Assembly: GCA_025464345.1 (NCBI GenBank)
Contig: JAODGP010000023.1
Coordinates: 1-30,428 of the forward strand
Reading direction: 5' to 3'
From: Methanosarcinales archaeon
GTDB taxonomy: Archaea > Halobacteriota > Syntropharchaeia > Alkanophagales > Methanospirareceae
DNA: 30,428 nt
Shown: positions 13,736 through 22,776 of the stretch, one piece after another
Position numbering within the stretch: the stretch's first letter is position 1
Layout of the letters: the number at the start of each line of letters is the position of its first letter
Position numbers and translations under genes: made by a program
The notes under the pieces: model-generated
Seen by the model: only the letters and a program-made list of their open reading frames with translations
What the model was told of the DNA's origin: nothing
The model's database searches: none

Positions 13736-16700
13736 ATGAATATGCTGGACAGAAGTGTTCTTGCAAGATCATATTTTACACGGGAGAAGATAGCACAGCA
13801 TCAGCTCGATTCATTCAATTACTTCCTCGAGGAGGGTATGCAGAACATAATAGACGAGCAGTCAGGCATAGAGACAACGATCGGTGGCGAGGACGAACGT
13901 GGTAAGTATAAGCTGTGTGTGAATTTTGGTAAAATAAGGGTTGGTACTCCGAAGGCGCGTGAGGCGGACGGTTCTTATGAGGTGATATTCCCTTCACAGG
14001 CGCGTTTGCGGAACTTAAACTATGTTGCACCGCTGTATCTTGAGATGCAACTGATGAAACGGTACGATAGCGGTGAGGAGATACCTGAGGGTGAAGTGAA
14101 CGAGGTGGAGATAGGTGAGCTCCCTATAATGCTGAAATCCATCAAATGCAACCTCTACGGGCTCACAGACGAGGAACTGATAGAGGCTGGTGAGGATCCC
14201 CTCGACCCCGGTGGCTATTTCATAATAAACGGTTCCGAGCATGTGATAATAACGCTCGAGGATCTCGCACCAAACAGGATATTCGTGAACTTCGAGGAGA
14301 GATACGGCAGCAAGACCGCCGTTTCCAAGGTATTCTCACTCAGGCATGGCTTCAGAGTGCCGATTCGTGTGGAGATAAACAGGCGAGGGATACTTGAGGT
14401 CTCGTTCCCATCGATACAGAGGAAGATAAACTTCGTGACACTCATGCGTGCTCTGGGTCTCGAGTCACCGGAAGCGATAATAAAAGCCGTATCGGGCGAT
14501 CCGCAGATAGTGAAGTACATGAAGGAGAACATAGAGGAGTGCGAAGTGAAGACACAGGAGGAGGCGATAGAGCTGCTGGGTCGTAAGGTCGCTCCGACAC
14601 AGGCGCGGGAGTTCAGGGAGAGGCGTGTGAACTACATCATTGACCGGTATTTCCTGCCACATCTCGATGACAGAGTTGCGAAAGCGCATTTCATAGGCAG
14701 GATGGCGGAGGCGTGCTATGAACTGCTGCTGGGGCGGCGCGGGGAGGATGACAAGGATCATTATGCGAACAAACGGTTGAAACTTGCGGGAGACCTCATG
14801 GAAGACCTGTTCAGGGTCTCATTCTCCAAACTGGTGAAGGATATGCGATATCAGCTGGAACGTGCGAATATGCGTAGCAGGGAATTGAAGCTCACAACTG
14901 CCATTCGCTCTGATGTGCTAACCGAGCGATTACTGCACGCACTGGCGACCGGTAACTGGGTTGGTGGCAGAGCAGGTGTATCACAGCTACTGGAACGGAG
15001 CAATTACATAGCGACACTGAGCCATCTCAGGCGTATAATGTCGCCCTTGTCGCGGGCGCAGCCGCATTTCGAAGCCCGTGATCTGCATCCAACGCAGTGG
15101 GGCAGGATCTGTCCTACCGAGACACCGGAAGGACCCAACTGCGGACTGGTCAAGAATTTCTCGCAGATGGTTGAGATAACAGTGGGTGTGGATCCCGGTA
15201 CGTTTAAGGACACCCTGTATTCTCTGGGTATTATTCCGCCAGCCCGCGCTCTTGAGCTCGATGCCGCTCTCAGGGCGCGTGTCTTTGTTAATGGCGATCT
15301 CATCGGCTTTACCACCGATCCCGAGCGGTTTGTGAACGATGTTCGGCGGCTGAGAAGGCACGGTGAGATCTCCACACAACTGAATATCGCCTACTATGGG
15401 GACAGACGAGATATAATCATAAATTCGGATCGTGGTAGAGCACGGCGACCGTTGATAATCGTGGAGAACGGCAGACCTCTGCTGACGGAATCGCATATAG
15501 AGAAGCTGCGTAACGGCGAGCTCAGGTTTGATGATCTGGTGAAAGAAGGACTGATCGAGTACCTTGATGCAGAAGAGGAGGAGAATGCACTGATTGCGAT
15601 AAACGAGGAGGATTTGAGAAGTGGCGAATACACGCATCTGGAGGTTGACCCATCAATGATTCTGGGTATTGTAGCCGGGCTGATACCCTATCCAGACCAC
15701 AATTCCTCGCCTCGTAACACCATGGGCTGTGCCATGCTGAAGCAATCTCTCGGCATTCCGGCTGCCAATTTCAAGCTCTGGGCTAATACAAGGACACACA
15801 TACTGCATTACCCGCAGAAACCGATAGTGAAGACGAGGACTGCCGATCTCATCTTACATGGTAAGAGACCCGCAGGTCAGAATTTCGTCGTCGCTGTACT
15901 GAGTTATGAAGGTTACAATATGGAAGATGCCCTTATCATGAACCGTGCTGCGATAGATCGTGGACTGGGCAGGAGTCATTTCTTCAGGACTTATGAGGGC
16001 GAGGAGCGAAGATATCCTGGAGGAGAAGAGGACCGATTTGAGATACCGGGTGCGGATATAGCGGGCGTGAGGAGTCCCGAAGCATACACTCAGCTTGATG
16101 AGGCGGGCATAATAAATACGGAAGTGGAGGTGGAGCCGAATGAGGTACTGATAGGTAAAACGAGCCCACCGAGGTTCCTGGAGGAGACCACAGAGCTATT
16201 GAGCCCGTTAGAACGCAGAGATACTTCTGTCTGCACACGCTCAAATGAGCGCGGGATAGTGGATTCTGTGGTGCTCATGGAATCGAGCAGTAATCGCCGC
16301 CTGGCAAAGATAAGCGTCCGTGACCAGAAGATACCTGAGATTGGTGATAAATTCGCATCGCGACACGGGCAGAAGGGTGTCATCGGGTTGATCGCATCAC
16401 CCGAGGATATGCCATTCACCGAGGACGGGATAATCCCTGATATGATTATAAACCCACATGCTATACCTTCAAGGATGACCGTAGGGCACGTACTGGAGAT
16501 GATAGGCGGTAAAGTTGGTGCAATGGAGGGAAGGTATGTGGATGGTACCGCGTTTACAGGCGAATCTGAGAGTGAATTAAGGGCTGCTCTTGAACGTCTT
16601 GGATTCTCGTCCACAGGCAGGGAGGTAATGAGGGATGGCAAGACGGGAGAGCGGATAAAAGCGGAGGTCTTCATCGGGCTCGTGTACTACCAGAAACTGT

Positions 16701-17080
16701 ACCATCTGGTATCTGCGAAGATGCATGCGAGGGCACGTGGTCCGGTTCAAATATTGACAAGACAGCCGACCGAAGGAAAAGCGAGGGGTGGCGGACTTCG
16801 ATTCGGTGAGATGGAGCGGGATGTTCTTATTGGCTATGGCGCTGCGATATCGCTCAAGGACAGGTTGCTGGATGAATCGGACAGGGTGGTCGAGCTGGTG
16901 TGTGGTAACTGCGGAATGATAGCGAGCTATGATCTGAAGACGGGCTCGGCATATTGCCCCAATTGCGGCTCAGATACAGATATATACCCGGTTGAGATGA
17001 GTTATGCATTCAAATTATTACTTGATGAGATGAAGGCTATGTGTATTGCACCGAGATTGATACTGGAGGAATCGGTCTGA
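13736..17080 (+). CDS. rpoB: DNA-directed RNA polymerase subunit B (Rpo2), unsplit
   Basis: This second-largest RNA polymerase subunit forms one side of the active cleft. It is a single polypeptide of 1114 residues, close to the length of Thermococcus and crenarchaeal RpoB. Visible landmarks are SFNYFLEEG near the N-terminus, RRIMSPLSRAQPHFEARDLH (fork/link region), CPTETPEGPNCGLVKN, SYEGYNMEDALIMN (catalytic region), KFASRHGQKGVIG, and a C-terminal zinc ribbon with CGNCG and CPNCG. Many euryarchaea split this gene into B'' and B' near the middle; no stop or restart occurs here. It follows rpoH by eight bases with a strong ribosome-binding site and precedes rpoA' by one base. Confidence 0.97.
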   Translation: MNMLDRSVLARSYFTREKIAQHQLDSFNYFLEEGMQNIIDEQSGIETTIGGEDERGKYKLCVNFGKIRVGTPKAREADGSYEVIFPSQARLRNLNYVAPLYLEMQLMKRYDSGEEIPEGEVNEVEIGELPIMLKSIKCNLYGLTDEELIEAGEDPLDPGGYFIINGSEHVIITLEDLAPNRIFVNFEERYGSKTAVSKVFSLRHGFRVPIRVEINRRGILEVSFPSIQRKINFVTLMRALGLESPEAIIKAVSGDPQIVKYMKENIEECEVKTQEEAIELLGRKVAPTQAREFRERRVNYIIDRYFLPHLDDRVAKAHFIGRMAEACYELLLGRRGEDDKDHYANKRLKLAGDLMEDLFRVSFSKLVKDMRYQLERANMRSRELKLTTAIRSDVLTERLLHALATGNWVGGRAGVSQLLERSNYIATLSHLRRIMSPLSRAQPHFEARDLHPTQWGRICPTETPEGPNCGLVKNFSQMVEITVGVDPGTFKDTLYSLGIIPPARALELDAALRARVFVNGDLIGFTTDPERFVNDVRRLRRHGEISTQLNIAYYGDRRDIIINSDRGRARRPLIIVENGRPLLTESHIEKLRNGELRFDDLVKEGLIEYLDAEEEENALIAINEEDLRSGEYTHLEVDPSMILGIVAGLIPYPDHNSSPRNTMGCAMLKQSLGIPAANFKLWANTRTHILHYPQKPIVKTRTADLILHGKRPAGQNFVVAVLSYEGYNMEDALIMNRAAIDRGLGRSHFFRTYEGEERRYPGGEEDRFEIPGADIAGVRSPEAYTQLDEAGIINTEVEVEPNEVLIGKTSPPRFLEETTELLSPLERRDTSVCTRSNERGIVDSVVLMESSSNRRLAKISVRDQKIPEIGDKFASRHGQKGVIGLIASPEDMPFTEDGIIPDMIINPHAIPSRMTVGHVLEMIGGKVGAMEGRYVDGTAFTGESESELRAALERLGFSSTGREVMRDGKTGERIKAEVFIGLVYYQKLYHLVSAKMHARARGPVQILTRQPTEGKARGGGLRFGEMERDVLIGYGAAISLKDRLLDESDRVVELVCGNCGMIASYDLKTGSAYCPNCGSDTDIYPVEMSYAFKLLLDEMKAMCIAPRLILEESV

Positions 17081-17081
17081 G

Positions 17082-20000
17082 ATGAGGACGAAGAGAATAA
17101 AGGCGATAAAATTCGGACTGTTATCACCGAAGGAGATAAGGAAGATGAGTGCTGCGAAGGTGATAACAGCGGACACTTACGGTGAGGATGGCTTTCCAAT
17201 AGAGACGGGACTGGTGAATCAGCGGCTGGGTGTTATTGATCCCGGGCTGAGGTGTAAGACCTGTGGGGGTCGTATGGGTGAATGTCCGGGGCATTTTGGT
17301 CATATCGAGCTCGCTGCACCGGTCATACATGTGGGATATGCAAAACTGATCCATAAGATACTGAGTGCCACGTGTCGCAGGTGTGGGAGGTTATTACTGA
17401 GCGAGCCGGCGAAGCAGGAGTATCTGGCGAAGATAGAAGAGCAGAAGGAGAAGCAGGCAGATATAAACGAGGTGGTGAAACAGGTCTTCAAGGAGGCGTC
17501 GAAGAACGAGGTGTGCATGTACTGCGGCGATTATTTCAGTATAGATAGCGAGGGTCTGGAGGAGGACCTGGATAAGAGCAGTGTGAGTAGCGAGTTGCGT
17601 GAAAGGATAGAGGACAGAGGCTTCTCTGTATCCAAGAATGCGATACTGCATAGGGAGATAGATCCAGAGCGGCTGTTCCGCTGGGGTGACGTGCCGGGCA
17701 GGGATAATAAGCAGCTGATAGAGTTTCTTGTCCGTGATTTTGAACTCACGTGGGTGAAGAAAGCGAAGATCAGTAAGAAGGATGATAATACGGTGGTGAT
17801 CTCAGCGGGTGCTAAAACGTTGGAGCTTTCGCTCAGTTCGAGGAGAGATTGTGTGAGACTGAATTTTGAGGGTGGGCGTAGTTACGAGTTACCGGTGAAG
17901 AAAGAGGGTATGGCTCTCTTCGTTTACAGCTACCGGTGGGTGATAACTGACACTGATAAGGTTTACATATTGAAGAGGGGCTGGGACAAACTGCTTATAT
18001 ACTGCGGAGAGCGACAGAAGCGGATAAAATACGAGAAACCGACCACCTACAAGGAGATAGAAGAGGATGGGCGAGAGCGGAGATTGATGCCAACGGATGT
18101 GCGTGAGCGGCTTGAGCGGATACCGGATGAAGATGTTGAGGTTCTCGGAATGGATCCCGCGAATGCGAGACCCGAATGGATGGTTCTAACAGTCCTGCCA
18201 GTGCCTCCGGTTACCGCGCGACCTTCGATCACACTGGAGAGCGGGCAGCGGAGTGAGGATGACCTGACGCATAAGCTGGTGGATATAATCAGGATAAACC
18301 AGCGATTTATGGAGAACAGGGATGCAGGTGCGCCACAACTGATAATAGAGGACCTCTGGGAGCTTCTTCAGTACCATGTCAGCACATACTTTGATAATGA
18401 GATACAGGGTATACCACCAGCCAGGCACCGGAGTGGTAGACCTCTGAAGACGATGGCACAGCGGTTGAAAGGCAAGGAGGGGCGATTCAGGGGTTCGCTA
18501 TCCGGTAAACGTGTGAATTTCTCGGCACGAACTGTGATATCACCTGACCCGGACATAGGTATAGACGAGGTGGGTGTGCCGGTAGATGTGGCGAAAGAAC
18601 TGACGATCACCGTTAATGTGACGGAGCGGAATTTAGAAGCGATGAGGGAGCTTGTGCGTAATGGCAAAAACCATCCAGGTGCGAACTACGCGATAAGACC
18701 GGACGGCAGGAGATTGAAATTGATGGAGAGCAATTACGAGACTCTCGCTTCGGAATTGGACATAGGATGGAAGGTGGAACGGCACCTGATTGATGGTGAC
18801 ATCGTTCTCTTTAACAGGCAGCCATCTCTGCACAGATTGAGCATAATGGCACATTATGTAAGGGTGATGCCGGGCAGGACTTTCAGGTTGAATCCGGCAG
18901 TGTGCCCACCGTATAATGCCGATTATGACGGTGATGAGATGAACCTGCACGTCTTGCAGACAGAGGAGGCGCGTGCGGAGGCGAAGATTCTGATGGAGGT
19001 ACAGCGTAATATCATATCACCCAGATTCGGCAGACCGATAGTCGGTGGTATACACGATTACATCACAGGTCTGTTCATGCTCACGTGGGGCGATAAGAGA
19101 TTCAGCAAGGAAGAGGCACTGGACATATTGAGGAACATAGACTTTGATGAGCTGGGGGAGCCCGCGGGAATCGGTGAGGATGGACAGCCTTACTGGACCG
19201 GGAAGCAGATATTCAGCGTGATTTTGCCTGAGGGGTTGAATCAGGAGTTCCGTGGCAAGGTGTGCAGGAAATGCACGGAGCAGGGCTTGATATGCAGGAA
19301 GGAAGACTGCCCCAATGAAGCGTACGTGCATATAAAGAATGGCAGGCTGATAAGTGGTGTGATAGATGAAATGGCAATAGGCTCCTTTAAAGGTATGATA
19401 ATAGACCGGATATATCGTAAACTGGGCGATAGTACCGCCAAGGAGTTTATAAGCAAAGCTTCTCGACTCGCAATCAATTATATACTCCTTGCTGGGTTCA
19501 GTTTCGGGATAAGTGATGAGGATATACCGGAGGAGGGTAAGGAGCAGATACGGGACGAGGTAATAAAGGAAGCGGAGGAGAAGGTGAAGCGGCTGATAAT
19601 GGCATACGAAGCGGAGGAACTGGAGGCGTTACCGGGCAGGACGCTGGAGGAGACGCTGGAACTGCTGATAATGCAGGAACTCGGTCGTGCGAGGGACGAA
19701 GCGGGCGAAATAGCGGGCAGATATCTGGGCATAGAGAACCCAGGTGTGCTCATGGCGAGATCGGGCGCTCGTGGCTCCATACTCAATTTAACGCAGATGG
19801 CAGCCTGTGTGGGTCAGCAATCAGTGAGAGGCGAGCGGATAATGAGGGGCTATCATGGCAGGACATTACCGCATTTCAAACCCGGTGATCGGAGTGCAGA
19901 TGCTCGTGGCTTCGTTCGGTCTTCATTCAAGGACGGGCTATCTCCAACTGAATATTTCTTCCATGCCATGGGCGGGCGAGAAGCGCTGGTGGACACCGCA

Positions 20001-20210
20001 GTACGGACTTCACAGAGCGGGTATTTCCAGCGCAGACTGATAAACGCGCTCCAGGACCTCGAGGTGAAGTACGACGGCACCGTCCGTGAGACGAGGGATA
20101 CAGTTGTGCAATTCATGTACGGTGAGGATGGAGTAGATCCGGCGAAGAGTGTGGGTGGCAAGAGCGTGGATATAGACGAGATTTTAAGAGAAGAGATAGG
20201 TGTAGTATGA
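17082..20210 (+). CDS. rpoA1: DNA-directed RNA polymerase subunit A' (Rpo1N) with a large clamp insertion
   Basis: This N-terminal part of the largest RNA polymerase subunit carries the catalytic NADYDGD motif (612-618; Asp614, 616 and 618 bind Mg). The first zinc site is C58, C61, C68 and H71. The clamp zinc site is C98, C101, C145 and C148. Family members are usually about 870-910 residues, but this one is 1042. The excess lies directly after C148: residues about 150-306 match nothing I recognise, and the canonical continuation resumes at YCGERQKRIKYEKPTT (307-322). Removing the insert gives about 885 residues. The frame is intact and codon use resembles the flanks. It overlaps rpoA'' by four bases. 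Confidence 0.97.
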   Translation: MRTKRIKAIKFGLLSPKEIRKMSAAKVITADTYGEDGFPIETGLVNQRLGVIDPGLRCKTCGGRMGECPGHFGHIELAAPVIHVGYAKLIHKILSATCRRCGRLLLSEPAKQEYLAKIEEQKEKQADINEVVKQVFKEASKNEVCMYCGDYFSIDSEGLEEDLDKSSVSSELRERIEDRGFSVSKNAILHREIDPERLFRWGDVPGRDNKQLIEFLVRDFELTWVKKAKISKKDDNTVVISAGAKTLELSLSSRRDCVRLNFEGGRSYELPVKKEGMALFVYSYRWVITDTDKVYILKRGWDKLLIYCGERQKRIKYEKPTTYKEIEEDGRERRLMPTDVRERLERIPDEDVEVLGMDPANARPEWMVLTVLPVPPVTARPSITLESGQRSEDDLTHKLVDIIRINQRFMENRDAGAPQLIIEDLWELLQYHVSTYFDNEIQGIPPARHRSGRPLKTMAQRLKGKEGRFRGSLSGKRVNFSARTVISPDPDIGIDEVGVPVDVAKELTITVNVTERNLEAMRELVRNGKNHPGANYAIRPDGRRLKLMESNYETLASELDIGWKVERHLIDGDIVLFNRQPSLHRLSIMAHYVRVMPGRTFRLNPAVCPPYNADYDGDEMNLHVLQTEEARAEAKILMEVQRNIISPRFGRPIVGGIHDYITGLFMLTWGDKRFSKEEALDILRNIDFDELGEPAGIGEDGQPYWTGKQIFSVILPEGLNQEFRGKVCRKCTEQGLICRKEDCPNEAYVHIKNGRLISGVIDEMAIGSFKGMIIDRIYRKLGDSTAKEFISKASRLAINYILLAGFSFGISDEDIPEEGKEQIRDEVIKEAEEKVKRLIMAYEAEELEALPGRTLEETLELLIMQELGRARDEAGEIAGRYLGIENPGVLMARSGARGSILNLTQMAACVGQQSVRGERIMRGYHGRTLPHFKPGDRSADARGFVRSSFKDGLSPTEYFFHAMGGREALVDTAVRTSQSGYFQRRLINALQDLEVKYDGTVRETRDTVVQFMYGEDGVDPAKSVGGKSVDIDEILREEIGVV

Positions 20211-21553
20211 TGGCAGAAGAGCGAGAGAGGGTAATAAAAGAGCTGATAAGTTCTGGCATCGAACGGGCGATAGCGGAGGAGATAGCGCGGGATTTCACGG
20301 TCTCTGAGTTGAGTGTCAGTCGAGAAGAGCTCTTAGCAGCGGGAATCGTGGACAGGTATGCGGATGATATACTCTGTATGCTGGGCATAGAACTGGCGGG
20401 AGAAGTAAAGCCATGTGATATAGAGGCGCAGGTGAACGCTACACCGCTACCCGATAAGTTGAAATCAGAATTGAAGAGCAAGCTGAGAGTTGTACGGAGG
20501 CTGCTGACACGGGATAAGCTGAACACGATCCTGAAGAGGGTGATTGGAGAATATGAGGCTGCGCGAGTGGATCCACGTGAGGCTGTTGGTATTGTCGCTG
20601 CACAGTCAATAGGAGAGCCGGGAACTCAGATGACACTCAGGACATTCCATTACGCAGGTGTCGGTGCCATATATATCACGCTGGGTCTACCACGGATAAT
20701 AGAGATAGTGGATGCAAGGAAGAAGCCATCAACACCGGCAATGAAGGTGAGGTTGCAGCCCGAATATGCTTCAGACCGGCGTAAGGCGGAGATGCTGGCA
20801 ATGGAGATAGAGGAGACGCATATAAAGGACGTTTGCCGTGTGGAATCCTCGGCTGATGATATGTGCATTCTGGTCAGCCTGAATAACAGGGAATTGGAGA
20901 AGCGCGGAATAACGAGAGCGGCGGTAGAGGACAGGATAAAAAGCCTGGACATGCCCGTGGATATGGATGAGGATAAGATTAAAATATACACGAAGAATAA
21001 GTCATATCATGAACTGCTCAGGCTGGAAGAGCGGATATCAAACATGCTGGTGAAGGGCATAGAGGGCATAAGGAGAGCGATAGTGCGTAAAGGCTCAGAA
21101 GGTGAATATATGATATATACAGAGGGCTCGGCATTGAAGAAGGTGGCGAAGATAGAGGGCGTGGATTTCAGCAGGACGACGACGAATAACATAGCGGAGA
21201 TAGCAGAGGTTCTGGGCATAGAAGCTGCTCGTAATGCTATAATTGATGAGATGATAAGCACACTGGAGGAGCAGGGTCTGGATGTGGATGTCCGGCATGT
21301 GACGTTAATAGCGGATGCGATGACGGTTGACGGAGAGGTGAAGCAGATAGGGCGGCATGGTCTTGCGGGTGAGAAGACATCGGTACTCTCAAGGGCTGCG
21401 TTTGAAGTTACGGTGGATAACCTGCTTGAGGCTGCCATACACGGGGAAGTGGATGAACTGAGAGGGGTGACGGAGAACGTCATCGTCGGTCAGCCGATAA
21501 GATTGGGCACAGGTGCCGTTGAATTAGTAGCCAGGAGTCATATGATGCAATGA
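20207..21553 (+). CDS. rpoA2: DNA-directed RNA polymerase subunit A'' (Rpo1C) with N-terminal extension
   Basis: This C-terminal part of the largest subunit contains the bridge-helix end/trigger loop region and the jaw. The hallmark GIVAAQSIGEPGTQMTLRTFHYAGV starts near residue 128, although in most archaeal A'' it lies near 60-70. About 60 extra residues precede the usual start: a helical, acidic stretch including ERAIAEEIARDFTVSEL (19-35) and a lone pair of cysteines (C57, C70). The rest is conserved to GLAGEKTSVLSRAAFEVTV and the end. Two ATGs stand in tandem at 20207 and 20210; the first overlaps the rpoA' stop (ATGA). A later true start seems unlikely because the tight coupling would be lost. 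Confidence 0.96.
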   Translation: MMAEERERVIKELISSGIERAIAEEIARDFTVSELSVSREELLAAGIVDRYADDILCMLGIELAGEVKPCDIEAQVNATPLPDKLKSELKSKLRVVRRLLTRDKLNTILKRVIGEYEAARVDPREAVGIVAAQSIGEPGTQMTLRTFHYAGVGAIYITLGLPRIIEIVDARKKPSTPAMKVRLQPEYASDRRKAEMLAMEIEETHIKDVCRVESSADDMCILVSLNNRELEKRGITRAAVEDRIKSLDMPVDMDEDKIKIYTKNKSYHELLRLEERISNMLVKGIEGIRRAIVRKGSEGEYMIYTEGSALKKVAKIEGVDFSRTTTNNIAEIAEVLGIEAARNAIIDEMISTLEEQGLDVDVRHVTLIADAMTVDGEVKQIGRHGLAGEKTSVLSRAAFEVTVDNLLEAAIHGEVDELRGVTENVIVGQPIRLGTGAVELVARSHMMQ

Positions 21554-21888
21554 CGAAGTCAAAGAAGGTCGAACATTCTGAACTGATCAGGGAATTACAG
21601 AAGGTGGTAAACGAAGGTAAAGTGGTACTGGGCGCGCGAGAGACGAAGAAGGCGTTGAAGCGCGGTGATGCAAAGCTCGTTATCCATGCATCCAACTGCC
21701 CGTTGAGTGATGATTTAAAGGAGTTATGTGAGAAGGGGGGAGTACCCATCCACGAATATCACGCAAATAGTATTGAACTTGGACTCACATGTGGTAAGCC
21801 TTATTCCGTGGCATCGTTATGCGTTCTTGACCTGGGAGATACAGATTTACTTCGGGTTCTGGAATCGGCAAAGAGTGATGAAAAATGA
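21550..21888 (+). CDS. rpl30e: Large ribosomal subunit protein eL30
   Basis: This 112-residue member of the L7Ae/L30e RNA-binding family binds kink-turn-like RNA in the large subunit. Typical stretches are GKVVLGARETKKALKRGDAK (24-43), LVIHASNCP and VPIHEYHANSIELGLTCGKP, followed by VASLCVLDLGD. In archaea it lies between rpoA'' and nusA, exactly as here. Both neighbours overlap it by four bases (ATGA), which indicates translational coupling throughout this part of the operon. The C-terminus is slightly longer than usual (LLRVLESAKSDEK). Confidence 0.96.
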   Translation: MTKSKKVEHSELIRELQKVVNEGKVVLGARETKKALKRGDAKLVIHASNCPLSDDLKELCEKGGVPIHEYHANSIELGLTCGKPYSVASLCVLDLGDTDLLRVLESAKSDEK

Positions 21889-22307
21889 CAGTAAAACTCG
21901 ATACAGAAGGTATAAGGTATATAGGTATATTTGAGAGTCTTACGGGTGCGGATGTCAAGGATTGCATACTGGAGAACGACAGGGTGATAATGGTGGTGAA
22001 GAAGGGAGACATGGGGCTCGCCATAGGGAAAGGTGGTGCGAACATAAGCAAGGTGAAGAGGCTATTGAAGAAGGAGATAGAGGTGATAGAGCACTCTACC
22101 GACGTGCGGGAGTTCATAGTGAATCTCTTACGACCTGCGGAGGTGAAGAGTGTGGAACTCTCGATGAAGGACAACAAGCGCTATGCATACGTGGAGGTTC
22201 CGAATAAAGACAAAGGTATCGCAATAGGTAAGAGGGGCGAGAAGATAAAGAGGGTGAAGCTACTGATGAAACGGAATCAGAACATAGACAATGTGGTCAT
22301 CAAATAG
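21885..22307 (+). CDS. nusA: NusA-like KH-domain protein
   Basis: This 140-residue archaeal NusA-like protein consists essentially of two KH domains, without the N-terminal polymerase-binding and S1 domains of bacterial NusA. The RNA-binding GxxG loops are IGKGGANI (about 47-54) and IGKRGEKI (about 112-119). It is thought to bind RNA during transcription or ribosome assembly, but the archaeal function is less clear than the bacterial one. It is coupled to rpl30e by a four-base overlap and precedes rps12 in the conserved operon order. Confidence 0.95.
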   Translation: MTVKLDTEGIRYIGIFESLTGADVKDCILENDRVIMVVKKGDMGLAIGKGGANISKVKRLLKKEIEVIEHSTDVREFIVNLLRPAEVKSVELSMKDNKRYAYVEVPNKDKGIAIGKRGEKIKRVKLLMKRNQNIDNVVIK

Positions 22308-22343
22308 TTTTATTTATTCAGGGTTATCAGATATAGAGAAGAG
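22308..22343 (+). promoter_or_regulatory. Possible internal promoter and leader of rps12
   Basis: The only gap of more than nine bases inside the RNAP/ribosomal operon contains TTTATTTATT (about 22309-22318), some 26-35 bases before the rps12 ATG. The 15 bases ending at this ATG (22332-22346) are identical to those ending at the rpoH ATG (13476-13490). This suggests an internal start or a shared ribosome-binding context for rps12-rps7. Confidence 0.35.
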
Positions 22344-22772
22344 ATGGGGAGAGGGCTATTCGCGGCGAGGAAAGCGAAGAAACTGAGGAAGAAGTTCCGC
22401 TGGCGAGATGCCGGATACGCCAGGCGGGCGTTGCAGATAGCGAAGAAGAAGGACCCGCTGGAGGGTGCACATATGGCAAGGGCGATAGTGCTGGAGAAGG
22501 TGGGGATAGAGGCGAAGCAGCCCAATTCCGCGATAAGAAAGTGCGTTCGTGTGCAGTTGATCAAGAACGGTAAGCAGGTGACTGCGTTTTGCCCCGGTGA
22601 CGGTGCAATAAAGTTCATAGACGAGCATGATGAAGTATTGATAGTGGGTATGGGTGGTAGAAAGGGCAGATCGTACGGTGACCTCTCCGGTGTGAGGTTC
22701 AAGGTGGTCGCGGTAGCTGGTATATCTCTGAATGAACTGATAAAGGGCAGGAAAGAGAAGATAGTCAGGTAA
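22344..22772 (+). CDS. rps12: Small ribosomal subunit protein uS12
   Basis: uS12 sits at the decoding centre of the 30S subunit. The 142-residue archaeal form shows LFAARKAKKLRKKFRWRD, KQPNSAIRKCVRVQLIKNGK with the PNSA loop that touches the decoding site, CPGDGAIKFIDEHDEV, and the end GDLSGVRFKVVAVAGISLNEL. Length and motifs are normal. It follows nusA by 36 bases and precedes rps7 by four. Confidence 0.98.
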   Translation: MGRGLFAARKAKKLRKKFRWRDAGYARRALQIAKKKDPLEGAHMARAIVLEKVGIEAKQPNSAIRKCVRVQLIKNGKQVTAFCPGDGAIKFIDEHDEVLIVGMGGRKGRSYGDLSGVRFKVVAVAGISLNELIKGRKEKIVR

Positions 22773-22776
22773 GCAA

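Noticed and set aside
14987..15637. Minus-strand open frame of 216 codons inside rpoB
   Set aside because: It is antisense to a conserved part of rpoB and its translation shows no domain; it reflects codon bias of the sense gene.
16090..16674. Minus-strand Ser-rich open frame of 194 codons inside rpoB
   Set aside because: It is a shadow of conserved rpoB sequence; the serine richness comes from antisense GA-rich codons.
17529..17999. The RpoA' insert considered as an intein
   Set aside because: It lacks the Cys/Ser first residue with the usual splicing blocks, the His-Asn C-terminal junction and any homing endonuclease motif, and at about 157 residues it sits beside the zinc site rather than in the catalytic motif. 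An ordinary domain insertion fits better.
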